This document shows positions 36,301 through 45,814 of a stretch of DNA of 64,000 bases, piece after piece; positions within the stretch are counted from its first letter, which is position 1, and each line of letters begins with the position of its first letter. Position numbers and translations under genes: made by a program. The notes under the pieces were generated by a model. That model worked only from the letters and a program-made list of their open reading frames with translations. It had not been told where the DNA came from and did not search any database. The stretch is from the NCBI GenBank assembly GCA_963930645.1, contig OZ005662.1, forward strand, positions 3,043,436 through 3,107,435, in the 5' to 3' direction. The stretch comes from Salticus scenicus. Its lineage: Eukaryota; Arthropoda; Arachnida; Araneae; Salticidae.

Positions 36301-38892
36301 AAGGTTTAGTCTGTTTGAGGGTTTTACAATTCTACCACTCTTCGTGATCACAGGTTGCTGATTGGAATGTTGATTAGATGCCGATTCATCTTTCTTTTTT
36401 GTTACTTGTAAAGGGCTTGATCTCCTCGATACGGGTACTTTATTTTTAGAAACCTCTTTTGAAGGAATATCTTGAAGATCATTTAAGTCATGCTCCACTG
36501 GATTTGGCTGCAATTTAGTACCTGGAATTAAGTGTTTTCTATTTCTTCTCAGGATATGTTGTCCTTGCCTTACAATATATGATCGTGGTGTCTCTGCCTC
36601 TCTTTCCACAGTACCAACAGCTTTTCTATCTGTTATCCACACATGTTCCCCTGGATTTATTGGTCTAAGCTCATGGACATTATGTCTTCGATTGTAATCT
36701 TTTTCTTGAGTTTTTATACTATTTTCTTCACTTTTCTCCAATCTCTCTTTCTCTACCAGCCTTGGTTGAAGTACTGAAAGAGCAGTAGGTAATGTAGTTT
36801 GTATACGCCGTCCCATCAATAATTCAGCAGGACTATAACCATTCTTCAAAGGAGAAGCTCTGTAGTGCAACAAAGCCAGATATGGATCTTTGGATTTTTT
36901 AAATCTGAGTTTGATTATCTTGACTGCTGCCTCGACAAAACCATTGCTTTGAGGATATCTAGGGCTAGATGTGACATGTCTAAAACCATATGTTCTTGAG
37001 AATTGTTGGAATTCAGCTGTTTTTGTAACCTCAAACTGTGGACCATTATCGGATCTGACTATGTCAGGTATTCCATGTCGGGCAAAAATTGACTTGCAGT
37101 GTAGAATTACTTCACTGGATGTGAGCCTATCTAGTTTTGCAACTTCCGGGTAACGAGAGTAAAAATCAGTCACCAATAAATACCAGTTGGAATTAAGTTT
37201 GAAAAGATCCATGGCGAGAATTTCCCATGGTCTTTGAGGGAAACTTGTTGGTTTTAGAGGTTCAGAACAATTTCGAGCTTCCTGTATGCATGATGGACAT
37301 TCTCGAACTAGTTGCTCTATTTGCTTGCTGATGCCAGGCCAATAAACAGCAGAATTTGCTAAAGCTCTACATTTATTTATTCCCATGTGACCTTTATGGA
37401 TCTTATTTAAGATTTCTTGTCGAAGACTTTCTGGTACAATTATCCGTGCTCCTCTCATAAGCAGGCCGTTTTGAAGTGAAATTTCATATCTTAAATGCCA
37501 AAAGGGTAGACATGATGGTTCTACTTTATTCTTTTCTGGCCATCCCTCTTGGGTGTAAGTGATTAACATCCTACAAGTTGAGTCTTTTTCTTGTTCTGAT
37601 TTCAGCTGCAAAAGTCTTTCTGGAACGATGGGTATGACTTCTGTAATTTGATTGATGAAGGCTTGAACTTCCTCTTCTAATTCGAAGTTTGGGACCTCCT
37701 TTTGGTCAGGTGCCCTTGATAACGCATCAGCTGCGAGCAAGTTTTTTCCTGGAGTATGAAAAATGTTAAAGGCATATCTCATCAAACGCATCTTCAATCT
37801 TTGAATACGTGGAGTAAGGCCATCTAAAGATTTAGTAGTTAGTATAGGGACTAGAGGCTTATGATCAGTCTCTAGAAAAAATTTTGTACCTATCAAATAA
37901 TTGCTGAACTTTTCGCATGCCCAAGTGAGTGCCAGTGCTTCTTTTTCTATCTGAGCATAGCGTTTCTCTGCTGGAGTTAAAGTTCTGGACGCATAGGCAA
38001 TCACTTTCAATGAAGAATCTTCTTGCTTCTGGCATAGCGTAGCACCAAGTCCATACGAGGAAGCATCTGCTGTCACTATTGATTGTTTGTTTGGGTCAAA
38101 AATTGTAAGTACCGGTTCTGATGACAGTATTTCCTTTAGCTTTTTTAATGCATTTTCTTGAGGTGCATCCCAAACAAATTGATTTTTTGTTGACAGTAAT
38201 GAAATCAAGGGTGCCATAGTATCTGCAAATTTTGGAATGAATCTTGCTAAATAGTTGGCCATTCCTAATAGCTGTTTAAGCTCTGTTTTATTTGTTGGAG
38301 ATTTGAAATTTTGTATGGCTTGAATTTTCTCTTGATCTGGATGTATTCCTGACTCATTAATTACATGTCCTAGGAATTTTATAGACTTGACAGAGAAACA
38401 ACATTTTTGTTTGTTTAGAGTTATTCCAGTTTCTTTAAGACGTTTCAATGTTGATTTTAAGCATGTATCATGTTCCTTCTGATTGGATCCCCATACTAGG
38501 ATGTCATCCATATGACATATTATACCCGAAAGACCCTCAAGAGCTTGAGACATTCTCCGTTGAAAGTGTTCAGGAGCAGATGAAATGCCAAAAGGTAACC
38601 GCAAGAATCTGAATCTTCCGAAAGGTGTGATGAAGGTCGTAAGATAGGATGATTCTTCATCAAGAGGTATTTGCCAAAATCCAGAATTAGCATCTAATTT
38701 GGAAAAAATTTTGGCTCCAGCCAAAAGAGATAAATTGTATTCTGTAGTTGGTAGTGGGTGCCACTCTCTACGAATACTTCTATTAAGTACTGTCAGGTCA
38801 ACACAAATTCTTACATTGCCATCTTTTTTTCGTACAACCACAGCAGGTGAACACCAATTAGTGGGTTTCTCGACTGGTTTGATTACATTCAT
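36298..38892 (-). CDS. Ty3/gypsy pol: reverse transcriptase, RNase H, integrase
   Basis: 864 residues without a stop. Reverse transcriptase: VDL near 31, KLDANSGF with D67, LPFG near 99, and HMDD at 127-130 (variant of YVDD). RNase H: D276 in TADASSYGLG, E318, D343 in ETDHKP. Integrase: HHCC zinc site (IHKGHMG near 498, CPSC at 532-535), D562 (MDLF), D615 (SDNGPQF), E654 (NGFVE). The last pair is separated by 38 residues where 35 is usual. The C-terminus is basic and low-complexity. It copies the element's RNA and integrates the cDNA. The ATG at 38892 overlaps the gag stop, but that break is caused by an 8-bp tandem duplication at 38887-38902, so the start is probably not original; see the findings. 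Confidence 0.95.
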   Translation of the reverse strand: MNVIKPVEKPTNWCSPAVVVRKKDGNVRICVDLTVLNRSIRREWHPLPTTEYNLSLLAGAKIFSKLDANSGFWQIPLDEESSYLTTFITPFGRFRFLRLPFGISSAPEHFQRRMSQALEGLSGIICHMDDILVWGSNQKEHDTCLKSTLKRLKETGITLNKQKCCFSVKSIKFLGHVINESGIHPDQEKIQAIQNFKSPTNKTELKQLLGMANYLARFIPKFADTMAPLISLLSTKNQFVWDAPQENALKKLKEILSSEPVLTIFDPNKQSIVTADASSYGLGATLCQKQEDSSLKVIAYASRTLTPAEKRYAQIEKEALALTWACEKFSNYLIGTKFFLETDHKPLVPILTTKSLDGLTPRIQRLKMRLMRYAFNIFHTPGKNLLAADALSRAPDQKEVPNFELEEEVQAFINQITEVIPIVPERLLQLKSEQEKDSTCRMLITYTQEGWPEKNKVEPSCLPFWHLRYEISLQNGLLMRGARIIVPESLRQEILNKIHKGHMGINKCRALANSAVYWPGISKQIEQLVRECPSCIQEARNCSEPLKPTSFPQRPWEILAMDLFKLNSNWYLLVTDFYSRYPEVAKLDRLTSSEVILHCKSIFARHGIPDIVRSDNGPQFEVTKTAEFQQFSRTYGFRHVTSSPRYPQSNGFVEAAVKIIKLRFKKSKDPYLALLHYRASPLKNGYSPAELLMGRRIQTTLPTALSVLQPRLVEKERLEKSEENSIKTQEKDYNRRHNVHELRPINPGEHVWITDRKAVGTVEREAETPRSYIVRQGQHILRRNRKHLIPGTKLQPNPVEHDLNDLQDIPSKEVSKNKVPVSRRSSPLQVTKKKDESASNQHSNQQPVITKSGRIVKPSNRLNL

Positions 38893-40253
38893 TTATTCAT
38901 TTCCAGCATTCTTTTAATTTCAGCCTTTGTTTTGTCTAACAATGGTATTGGTATTCTGCGTGGAGATGTAAGAGCATAAGGCTTAGCATTATCAACTAAT
39001 TCAATGTGGTAATGTCCTTTCAGCAGTCCTAGACCTTGAAATAGCTTTGGAAATTCCTGAACAGGATCAAAACTACTGATACTTTGTACGTAATGTGGCT
39101 GTATATTAGGACCTAGGCCAAAGATTTTGATTGCTGGTTTACCTAACAAACATGTTTGAAGATCACGTATAATATAGATTTCTTCCCTACAGGTTTTGCC
39201 ATTGTATTCCATGTTTTCAACTAATTTCCCTGTTAATTTTAATGGTGTTCTATCTGAACCATAAATTACCTTATTTGTACTTTTAATATGGGCATTTTTG
39301 AACATGGATTGAGCAATATTACTAGGTATCACAGTGTGATCAGCACCACTATCTATTTTAAACCTAATGGTTTTCCCCAATATTTTGATAGGAACTACCC
39401 AATCATCATTATTCTGATTATCAGCCATTAGGCCTATGAATCCAGCCTCACAATGAATTTCATTTACTCGTTTCATAGAACCCTGACAGACTTTTTCCCA
39501 ATGCCCCTTTTTCTTGCACTTTCGGCTAAAGGAATCCTTGGCAGGACAAAACTTTCTATCATGAGGTAATTTTCCACACCATTTACAATTTTTAACATCA
39601 GAAGGAGATTTATAATCTTTACATTGAGTACTCTTTTTAGTGAAATTATGTGGTGTTACTATTTTCTTTTTATGCATTACAGCATTGATAGATGCATTGG
39701 TTACTAATACAGTTTGCTGTTGTTTGACTGATTCTGATAAACGAACCTTATCGATAACTGTTTGCAAAGTTAATTTAGAGTCGAGTTGTAACTTTTCACT
39801 AAGAGATTGATCGGTAATCCCGACAACGATGCGATCTCTGAGTAACTCGTCATGGAGATTACCATAATCACATTTGTCCGCTAGGGCATACAAATCAGTA
39901 ATAAAATCGTTAACAGACTCACCTTCTTTCTGTATTCTGCGATTAAACTGAGCTCTTTCAAAAATTATGTTTCGTTTCACAACAAAATGATTATCGAGGT
40001 TTTCGATTACTGTTTGAAAATTATTTTTATCGTCATCCGAGATGTTGAGCGATAGAAAAATATCTTCAGCTTTGTCACCCATTATATAAATCAGAGCATC
40101 CACTTGCTCCTCTTCGGATTTCTTGTTTAAGCCTGAAGCTGTGCGAAAACGTAAAAATCTTTGTTTCCATTTCGGCCACTCAGTTGGCGTTGAAAATGGG
40201 AAAGATTCTGGCGGTGAAACATGATAAGCTGAAGCTGTAGTGGTAGTTGTCAT
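38889..40253 (-). CDS. Ty3/gypsy gag, nucleocapsid and protease (5' part of an interrupted gag-pol)
   Basis: 454 residues. Residues about 20-180 form a retrotransposon gag domain (WPKWKQRFLRF, then a helical region with VNDFITDLYALADKC). Zinc knuckle 1 is C223-x2-C226-x4-H231-x4-C236. A second knuckle (C246, H251, C256) has Ser at 243 where the first Cys should be. The aspartic protease motif IDSGADHTVIPS has its catalytic Asp at 301. The end (residues about 425-450) is already the start of the reverse-transcriptase linker, so gag and pol were one polyprotein. TGA at 38889 is created by a tandem 8-bp duplication. Gag packages the RNA; protease cuts the polyprotein. Confidence 0.93.
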   Translation of the reverse strand: MTTTTTASAYHVSPPESFPFSTPTEWPKWKQRFLRFRTASGLNKKSEEEQVDALIYIMGDKAEDIFLSLNISDDDKNNFQTVIENLDNHFVVKRNIIFERAQFNRRIQKEGESVNDFITDLYALADKCDYGNLHDELLRDRIVVGITDQSLSEKLQLDSKLTLQTVIDKVRLSESVKQQQTVLVTNASINAVMHKKKIVTPHNFTKKSTQCKDYKSPSDVKNCKWCGKLPHDRKFCPAKDSFSRKCKKKGHWEKVCQGSMKRVNEIHCEAGFIGLMADNQNNDDWVVPIKILGKTIRFKIDSGADHTVIPSNIAQSMFKNAHIKSTNKVIYGSDRTPLKLTGKLVENMEYNGKTCREEIYIIRDLQTCLLGKPAIKIFGLGPNIQPHYVQSISSFDPVQEFPKLFQGLGLLKGHYHIELVDNAKPYALTSPRRIPIPLLDKTKAEIKRMLEMNK

Positions 40254-40317
40254 TGTTTACCTTTAAAACGAAACGAACGCCGGTGAAAACGAAACTTTCA
40301 GAAAGTGAAGTACTAAC

Positions 40318-40335
40318 TTTTAACCGCTGCCACCA
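40318..40335 (-). other. Primer-binding site
   Basis: Minus-strand TGGTGGCAGCGGTTAAAA starts directly after the LTR end (CA). TGG pairs with a tRNA 3' CCA, and the following bases imply an acceptor strand ending CCGCTGCCA before CCA. I cannot name the tRNA. Confidence 0.7.
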
Positions 40336-40615
40336 TGTGTTGTTATGTATCTTTATGATACAACCGAGCGTAAATAATAACTCTTATAATTGGTAGCATG
40401 ATTTAAGATTCATTTAAGAAGCCGTGTTTAAGAACACACAACTTTAATGGAAGTAAACAAACACGTACACGCACACAGAACAAGATACTTACACAGCCGC
40501 CAGTTACAGAACAGGTTACAGTTAATATACAAACACGAGTTGAGGTGTAATAAACATATGTATATAGTTCAGAATTGAGTCTTATAGTTAATAGTTTTTA
40601 TGAGTTTATACCACA
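40336..40615 (-). repeat. 5' LTR, 280 bp
   Basis: On the minus strand it starts TGTGGTATAAAC and ends AACAACACA, with TG...CA ends. It carries promoter/R sequences not resolved by eye. It is complete, unlike the 3' copy. GAAGC follows at 40616-40620 as the candidate target repeat. Confidence 0.92.
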
Positions 40616-40620
40616 GAAGC

Positions 40621-41070
40621 AACCGAAATTTTAAATTTGTCATTTGGAAATAAATGGAAGCTTAATTCTGGATTTCTTGATCCTATGGAGTTACACTGTA
40701 GCACACAAAAGTACGTGTTATCTTTTTTACCGGATTTATTTATTTTTATTCAATAAATATATGTGAAACTACACATCGGCAAGCAATGGCGTCTGTTCGA
40801 AAGCCGAAAGCTATCATGTCAATTGTAATTTCACCTTAGCCCACCAGAGGGCGAGCATTTCATTACAATCGCGGATTGCCATATATGATCGTGTATATGC
40901 TTTCTGTTTTAACAATTTGTACATAATGTGTACTGTAATGAACTTTTGAGAAAGATAATCTAAAGACAAATTTTTATGCTAATAAAAATGTACATGGGAG
41001 AAACAAATTCTGTATGATATTCACTTCAAAGAATTGGACTGAAAGAAATTGACTGAAGAAAATTACATGT
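40621..41070. other. No gene recognised
   Basis: Host DNA between the retrotransposon and the zinc-finger gene; no frame or repeat structure was recognised in it. Confidence 0.5.
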
Positions 41071-41078
41071 GTTCGTCC

Positions 41079-41104
41079 CACGGATTAGAATCTCCTAATC
41101 CGTG
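41079..41104. mobile_element. 26-bp micro-transposon with perfect 8-bp target duplication
   Basis: The element consists of CACGGATTAG, six central bases and the inverse CTAATCCGTG. GTTCGTCC flanks it on both sides (41071-41078, 41105-41112). Read on the minus strand, its first 19 bases match the left end of the 587-bp MITE at 45219. So it appears to be that family with nearly everything internal deleted. Confidence 0.85.
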
Positions 41105-41329
41105 GTTCGTCCATTTAATAAATTTGTGTTAAGAAGGTTTTAAATGTTCTACGCCTTTTTCTCAGAAGGCATATTTATCTCAAAGGCAATATCTACGTAT
41201 CCTTCTTCAAAATATCAATGTGTGCGAAATATTTCTATAAACCAACATCTAAATAGACATTCACACATATAGATAACATTCATTGTAAAGGATACACTAA
41301 ATATGATGTAGGTTCTTTTAATAAGAAAT

Positions 41330-42118
41330 ATGAATTCACTTATAACCACAAATACTGATGAAAAGCCATATGTGTGTGAAGAATGCTTTAAAGGATTTTC
41401 TAATAAAGGTAATCTAAACATGCATCTTCGCTTTCATGCAGGACAAAAGCCATACGTGTGTGAAGTATGTTTTAAAAGTTTTTCTCTAAAAGATTATTTA
41501 AACATACACCTATGCTCTCATAAAGGAGAAAAGCCATATGCATGTGATGTGTGTTCTAAGGGTTTTTCCACAAGGGCTTCCCGAAAAGTACATATGCGTG
41601 TCCATTTAAAAGAAAAACCATATGTGTGTGAATTCTGTTCCAAAGAATTCTGCGTAAAGGGTAATCTATATACACATTTACGCACTCATACAGGAGAAAA
41701 ACCATATGTATCGGAGGTATGCTTTAAAAGTTTTTTTGAAAAAGGTACTCTAAATAAGCATGAACTTACTCATACCGGAATAAAGCCATACGCTTGTGAA
41801 ATATGTTCTAAAAAATATTCTGAAAAGTGTAGTCTAAATAAGCATATACGCACTCATTCAGGAGAAAAGCCATATGTGTGTGAAGTCTGTTCTAAAAGAT
41901 TCTACAGAGTGGAACATCTAAATATACATATGCGCATTCATACCAAGGAAAAGCCATATGCTTGTGTAATATGTTTTAAAAGATTTTCTGTAACGGGTAA
42001 TTTAAACGTGCATTTACGAACTCATACAGGAGAAAAACCACATGTGTGTGAAGTATGCTCTAAAGGATTTTTAAGAAAAGGTAATTTAACTAAGCATTTA
42101 CACAGGCATACTCAGTGA
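41330..42118 (+). CDS. C2H2 zinc-finger protein, nine tandem fingers
   Basis: 262 residues with fingers every 28 residues joined by TGEKPY-type linkers. The first Cys is at residues 16, 44, 72, 100, (128), 156, 184, 212 and 240. Eight fingers are canonical C-x2-C-x12-H-x3-H. In finger 5 the first Cys is Ser (YVSEVC, residue 128), so it probably cannot hold zinc normally. There is no N-terminal effector domain (no ZAD, BTB or KRAB-like part). The frame has a TAG nine codons before the ATG, so the ATG at 41330 is the first in-frame start on this exon; an upstream exon cannot be excluded. Likely a nuclear sequence-specific DNA-binding protein, target unknown. It is the only intact single-exon host-type gene in the window. 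Confidence 0.88.
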   Translation: MNSLITTNTDEKPYVCEECFKGFSNKGNLNMHLRFHAGQKPYVCEVCFKSFSLKDYLNIHLCSHKGEKPYACDVCSKGFSTRASRKVHMRVHLKEKPYVCEFCSKEFCVKGNLYTHLRTHTGEKPYVSEVCFKSFFEKGTLNKHELTHTGIKPYACEICSKKYSEKCSLNKHIRTHSGEKPYVCEVCSKRFYRVEHLNIHMRIHTKEKPYACVICFKRFSVTGNLNVHLRTHTGEKPHVCEVCSKGFLRKGNLTKHLHRHTQ

Positions 42119-42233
42119 AAGCCATATGTATCACAAATACATTTATAAAAATATATTTTGACATGAATATTATATATTTTAAATACACATCTGTGCACTC
42201 ACATTGACAAAAAGAAAAGAATTATTTTGTATG

Positions 42234-42239
42234 AATAAA
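42234..42239 (+). terminator. Polyadenylation signal of the zinc-finger gene
   Basis: AATAAA 116 nt after the stop codon at 42118, at a normal distance for a 3' UTR. Confidence 0.5.
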
Positions 42240-42311
42240 TTAGCAGTTTAGATCATTTAATTCTTAAAGAGAATGCTTTTCTTCGCATCTTGATTGTGGG
42301 ATCATTTGAGA

Positions 42312-42735
42312 GTACACCCCAGACAGCACAGAGACGTCTGTAGACATCCAGAGGATGTCTTTTCTAGGATGTTCTGGGAGACCACTGGACATCCAAATGT
42401 CACTCCTACGTCATTCCACGGGACGTCTTATTCTGACATATCCAGGACAAATCTAGGATATCTCAGCACAGTTTCGGATCACTACATTATCCTCCACTAG
42501 TCCTTTTGTTGTCTTATAAATGTCCTCTGGACAAACACAGGACGGTTTTTGGATTTATATTATTGTCTTGAAGTTGTCTTTTGGATAATAATGGGATAAT
42601 TTAATGTTTCCCGGAATCGTCTTAAAGCGTATTTATGGACGATCACAGGATACCCTTTGAATTCATATTATTGTCATAAATTTGTCCTGAGGATAATGGT
42701 GGGATGATTTAAGGCTTCTCAAAATCTTCTTATAG
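42312..42735 (+). repeat. Dispersed repeat with two internal tandem units of about 130 bp
   Basis: The 'agacatccagaggatgtc' block is shared in style with the short MITEs at 47078 and 54366. Then come two copies of a unit running 'gtcct..ggataat..gggat..ttta...ttcc..aatc.tctta', starting near 42520 and 42640. No coding frame persists across the units. Confidence 0.5.
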
Positions 42736-42745
42736 TGGACCTATA

Positions 42746-43214
42746 GAGCGATTTACGAGGGGACTACACCTAATCCCGCAGACAGCCGTAACCAATGTTA
42801 TTCTATAGGAAAATTTGTTCCCACAATTACCTACAACCTAATGTATTCTTTTTTTTTTTTTTTTTTTTTTTTTATCTTATTCCATATTTATAGTAAAAAA
42901 AAAAATCATAACCGTTAAATTAGTATCCATTAAGAAAAAAAAAAGATTTTATTAAATTTTTACATTTTGAGGTCAAAAATGCGATTTTTTTCTAAAATGC
43001 AATTTCTTCATTATTTAGTAGCAAAATAAAATATTAAAAATTACAAAAAAATCAATTTTTGGGGAAAAAAATTACTAATTTAACGCTTAAGAATTTTCTG
43101 AATATGAAAACACAATTGGAAAATATTCATTAGGTGATGTGTAATTATGGAAACAAATTTTCCCATAGAATAACATGGGTGACGGCTGTCGGCGAGATTA
43201 GGTATTGTCCGCTC
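42746..43214. mobile_element. Palindromic MITE, copy 1 of a TTAA family
   Basis: The ends read GAGCGATTTACG at the left and, reverse-complemented, GAGCGGACAATACCTAATC at the right. Inside, both arms carry 'ccgt..cc.atgttattctat' and 'ggaaa.ttt'. Relatives lie at 51871-52283 and 58764-59182. The flanking TTAA is mutated here. Confidence 0.65.
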
Positions 43215-43219
43215 TTTAG

Positions 43220-44170
43220 CTTATTTCTACACTGATCTAGAATAAGCTAATCTCTAGAATTTCTCCAAGTTGTTTGATTTATCTACAAAATTATTTGGAC
43301 TATATCTTTTATTTTATTTATTTATTTTTACTGATATATTATAATCATTGTAAATGTTATAAGACAAATTTTTAGGCTTAAACTGAATGTTATCTTCCTA
43401 TGCATACATTTAACCCATCTACAATAATTATTTTTTATTTAACTTTAGGCATTTAATTATGAATGCAGTTTTTAATTAATTATAGATGTAAGTTATTTAA
43501 AATATATATATTTACGGTTTAATAAAATATCCTTGGGATATTAAAATTATGTACAGTATTAGAAAATTTTAATCTTTTAAAATAATCGTTTCAATGATAA
43601 TTTTAAAAATAAATTCGGTTTGGATTAACCGGAATTTCGGATCAGATAGTTTCTTCCGTATTAAAAAAAGAAAAAAAAAAACGCTTATAAATTTTGAAAT
43701 ACAAATATATGAAAAATTTCTTTGGAAATGAAATGACAATTTAAAATTTTCGGAATCTCATTCCCTTCCCAAAAACATTGTGAACTCCATGCATTAATTA
43801 ACCCTTTGCTGGTCCTAACACTCTTTAAAAAGTGCTGCTAAATTTATATCCAAAAAAAGCTCTTGGATGAAGAGAGGACATATATAATTTACTGCACGGA
43901 AGTTCAATCCCCTCATTTTTATGAAAATATTTAAATCTATTTTGTGAATTTAGCTATCAGAAAAATAGATTTCCGCCAGTGAAAATGAAATAAATATCTG
44001 AATTTAAATAAATTACCCGATTGCAATCGCCTTAGTCTAGTTTGCTTAAAAATAACAAAGCCTGACTATGTTTCATATATTAGAGACATAAAAAAAAAAA
44101 AAAGCCCTACAAAATGAAGTTAAATTAATGAGAAAAACTTTCTTAAAAAAGGTCATCAAATGCAGAAAAC
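43220..44170. other. No gene recognised
   Basis: A/T-rich. 'ttaaccctttgctggtcc' at 43798 resembles one end of the 53161-53391 MITE family, but no mate was found. Confidence 0.45.
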
Positions 44171-44174
44171 TAAT

Positions 44175-44350
44175 ACAGTCGAACCTCGTTAACATGAACA
44201 CTGTTAATGTGAATTACTTTTAACATGAACTGTTTCCACAATCCGCATTAAAATGAAGATTAGTTCAGTTATATGAAGATTAGTTACTGATATCATGAAC
44301 TAAATTTTTATCCCCGTTAAAATTCACGTTAACGAGCAACCTAACATGAC
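44175..44350 (+). mobile_element. Fragment of a Tigger-like element
   Basis: Starts CAGTCGAACCTCGTTAACAT after TA, a typical Tigger terminus, with internal 'catgaac' and 'gttaatgtgaa' repeats. A weak inverted counterpart ('gttaacgagc') ends near 44338. A clear right end and duplication are missing. Confidence 0.5.
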
Positions 44351-44390
44351 GTTTCAGCAGGTGAAAACAAGTATGTATGATCTTCTGCTG

Positions 44391-44429
<39 letters not shown>

Positions 44430-44843
44430 ACTATGTTTTCTGTTAAGTTACTTTGACCCTAAATCAGGGCCCAAAATTTCAACTCAGAATACACTCGTCG
44501 AAAAAAAAAGTTTTACTCGCCACAAAATAGAGTTGTCATTTTTTTTTTCTTTCTTTCTTTTTTGCGCATTTTGGGTTCTTTTTTCTTTTTTTCCCTAACT
44601 ATTTGAAATGCTTTTACAAATATACTTAAAATTATATATATTAAATGTGTGTCGTTTATCATCCTTTCTCATAATCATCTATAATCAAAAACCATAGACA
44701 TAGGCAGTATCTTTAAAAGGGTTCGGGATCATTTTCATACGCCAATATCGTGTAGGCAAACTTTCACATTTCTCTTCTGCCGGATAGTGAGAGACGGGCA
44801 AAGAGGTTCTCTGGTAGTCTGTTCTCCCTCTGCTTGGAGAAAT

Positions 44844-45111
44844 TAAGACTACTATATAACAGGCTGAATCATTCGCCGCCATTTGTACGTCAAGTCCGTC
44901 ATTGTTAAACTTAAGATTACTATATTATAGTATTTTATAGTCGCATATAATAATCTTATATGGTAGTTCGTCACTGCCAAACCTAAGACTGTTATATAAT
45001 AATCTTATGTAATCTCATATAATAGTCATATAGAATAATCTTAGTTTTAGCAATGACGGACTTGACGGACAAATGGCGGCGAATGATTCAGCCTGTTATA
45101 TAGTAGTCTTA
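44844..45111. mobile_element. 268-bp palindromic MITE with TAAGACTACT ends, copy 1
   Basis: The terminal repeat TAAGACTACTATATAACAGG continues inverted as a near-full palindrome. GGAGAAAT flanks it exactly on both sides (44836-44843, 45112-45119), an 8-bp duplication. It is the same length as the copy at 45501. Confidence 0.9.
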
Positions 45112-45218
45112 GGAGAAATCATAGTGGGAGAAACGAAACTGCCGAAGAGATTAAAAATTTTAAGCATGCACTAAGCATTTTCCCTTTCCAGCTAAATATT
45201 AGGTTATAAGATGGCAAG

Positions 45219-45805
45219 CACGGATTAGGAGATTCTATAGGATATATTACTAACGTTACGGGAAGGTAGTAATTTTCATCTTTCATATAGAGGGCGACCA
45301 ATCTCGAGAATCCACCAATCAGCGCGTTTTTACATTTCTGGCTGTTCGTTCGTTGGATGACTGAAGCTTAAGGGGCGGGCTTTCCCTTTCTTCCGATAAG
45401 TTTCAAAGGTACTACACCAGGCGGCGATCGGATCGCTTACTCTGGTCAGCTGAATTAATGCGGAAAGGAAAGCTTCTATTTTCGCGCTCGCTGCCCTATC
45501 TAAGACTACTATATAACAGGCTGAATCATTCGCCGCCATTTGTCCGTCAAGTCCGTCATTGCTTAACCTGAAACTACTCTATAAGACTATTATATGAAAC
45601 GATATAAGACTATTATATAGTTATCTTAAGTTTAGCAATGACGAACTACCATATAAGACTGTTATATATAACTATATAAGTCAATTATATAGTAATCTTA
45701 AATTTAGCAATGACGGACTTGACGTACAAATGGCGGCGAATGATTCAGCCTGTTATATAGTAGTCTTACCCTATCTAGTGTTCTATCCTGGTCTCCTAAT
45801 CCGTG
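45219..45805. mobile_element. 587-bp MITE with CACGGATTAGGAGA ends, carrying a nested MITE
   Basis: The left end CACGGATTAGGAGATTC and the right end, reverse-complemented CACGGATTAGGAGACCA, pair. ATGGCAAG flanks both sides (45211-45218, 45806-45813). Without the nested copy at 45501-45768 it would be about 312 bp. The G/C content is notably higher than its surroundings. Its termini are shared with the 26-bp micro-element at 41079. Confidence 0.9.
45501..45768. mobile_element. 268-bp palindromic MITE with TAAGACTACT ends, copy 2 (nested)
   Basis: The same termini and length as 44844-45111. CCCTATC flanks both sides (45494-45500, 45769-45775); only 7 bp match, perhaps because the outer T of the repeat overlaps the target. 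Confidence 0.88.
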
Positions 45806-45814
45806 ATGGCAAGA

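Larger units (their letters stand above)
36157..40615 (-). mobile_element. Young Ty3/gypsy LTR retrotransposon
   Basis: Order on the minus strand: 5' LTR (40615-40336), primer-binding site, gag-protease, pol, polypurine tract, truncated 3' LTR. Shared LTR sequence is identical, so insertion was recent. No env-like frame follows pol. Two defects are visible: an 8-bp duplication at the gag/pol junction and loss of half the 3' LTR to the P-like element. The right outer flank is GAAGC; its left mate cannot be checked. Confidence 0.95.

Noticed and set aside
38889..38892. Overlapping TGA/ATG as programmed -1 frameshift or stop-start coupling between gag and pol
   Set aside because: An upstream TAA leaves almost no overlap for a shift, there is no slippery heptamer, and a tandem 8-bp duplication explains the break.
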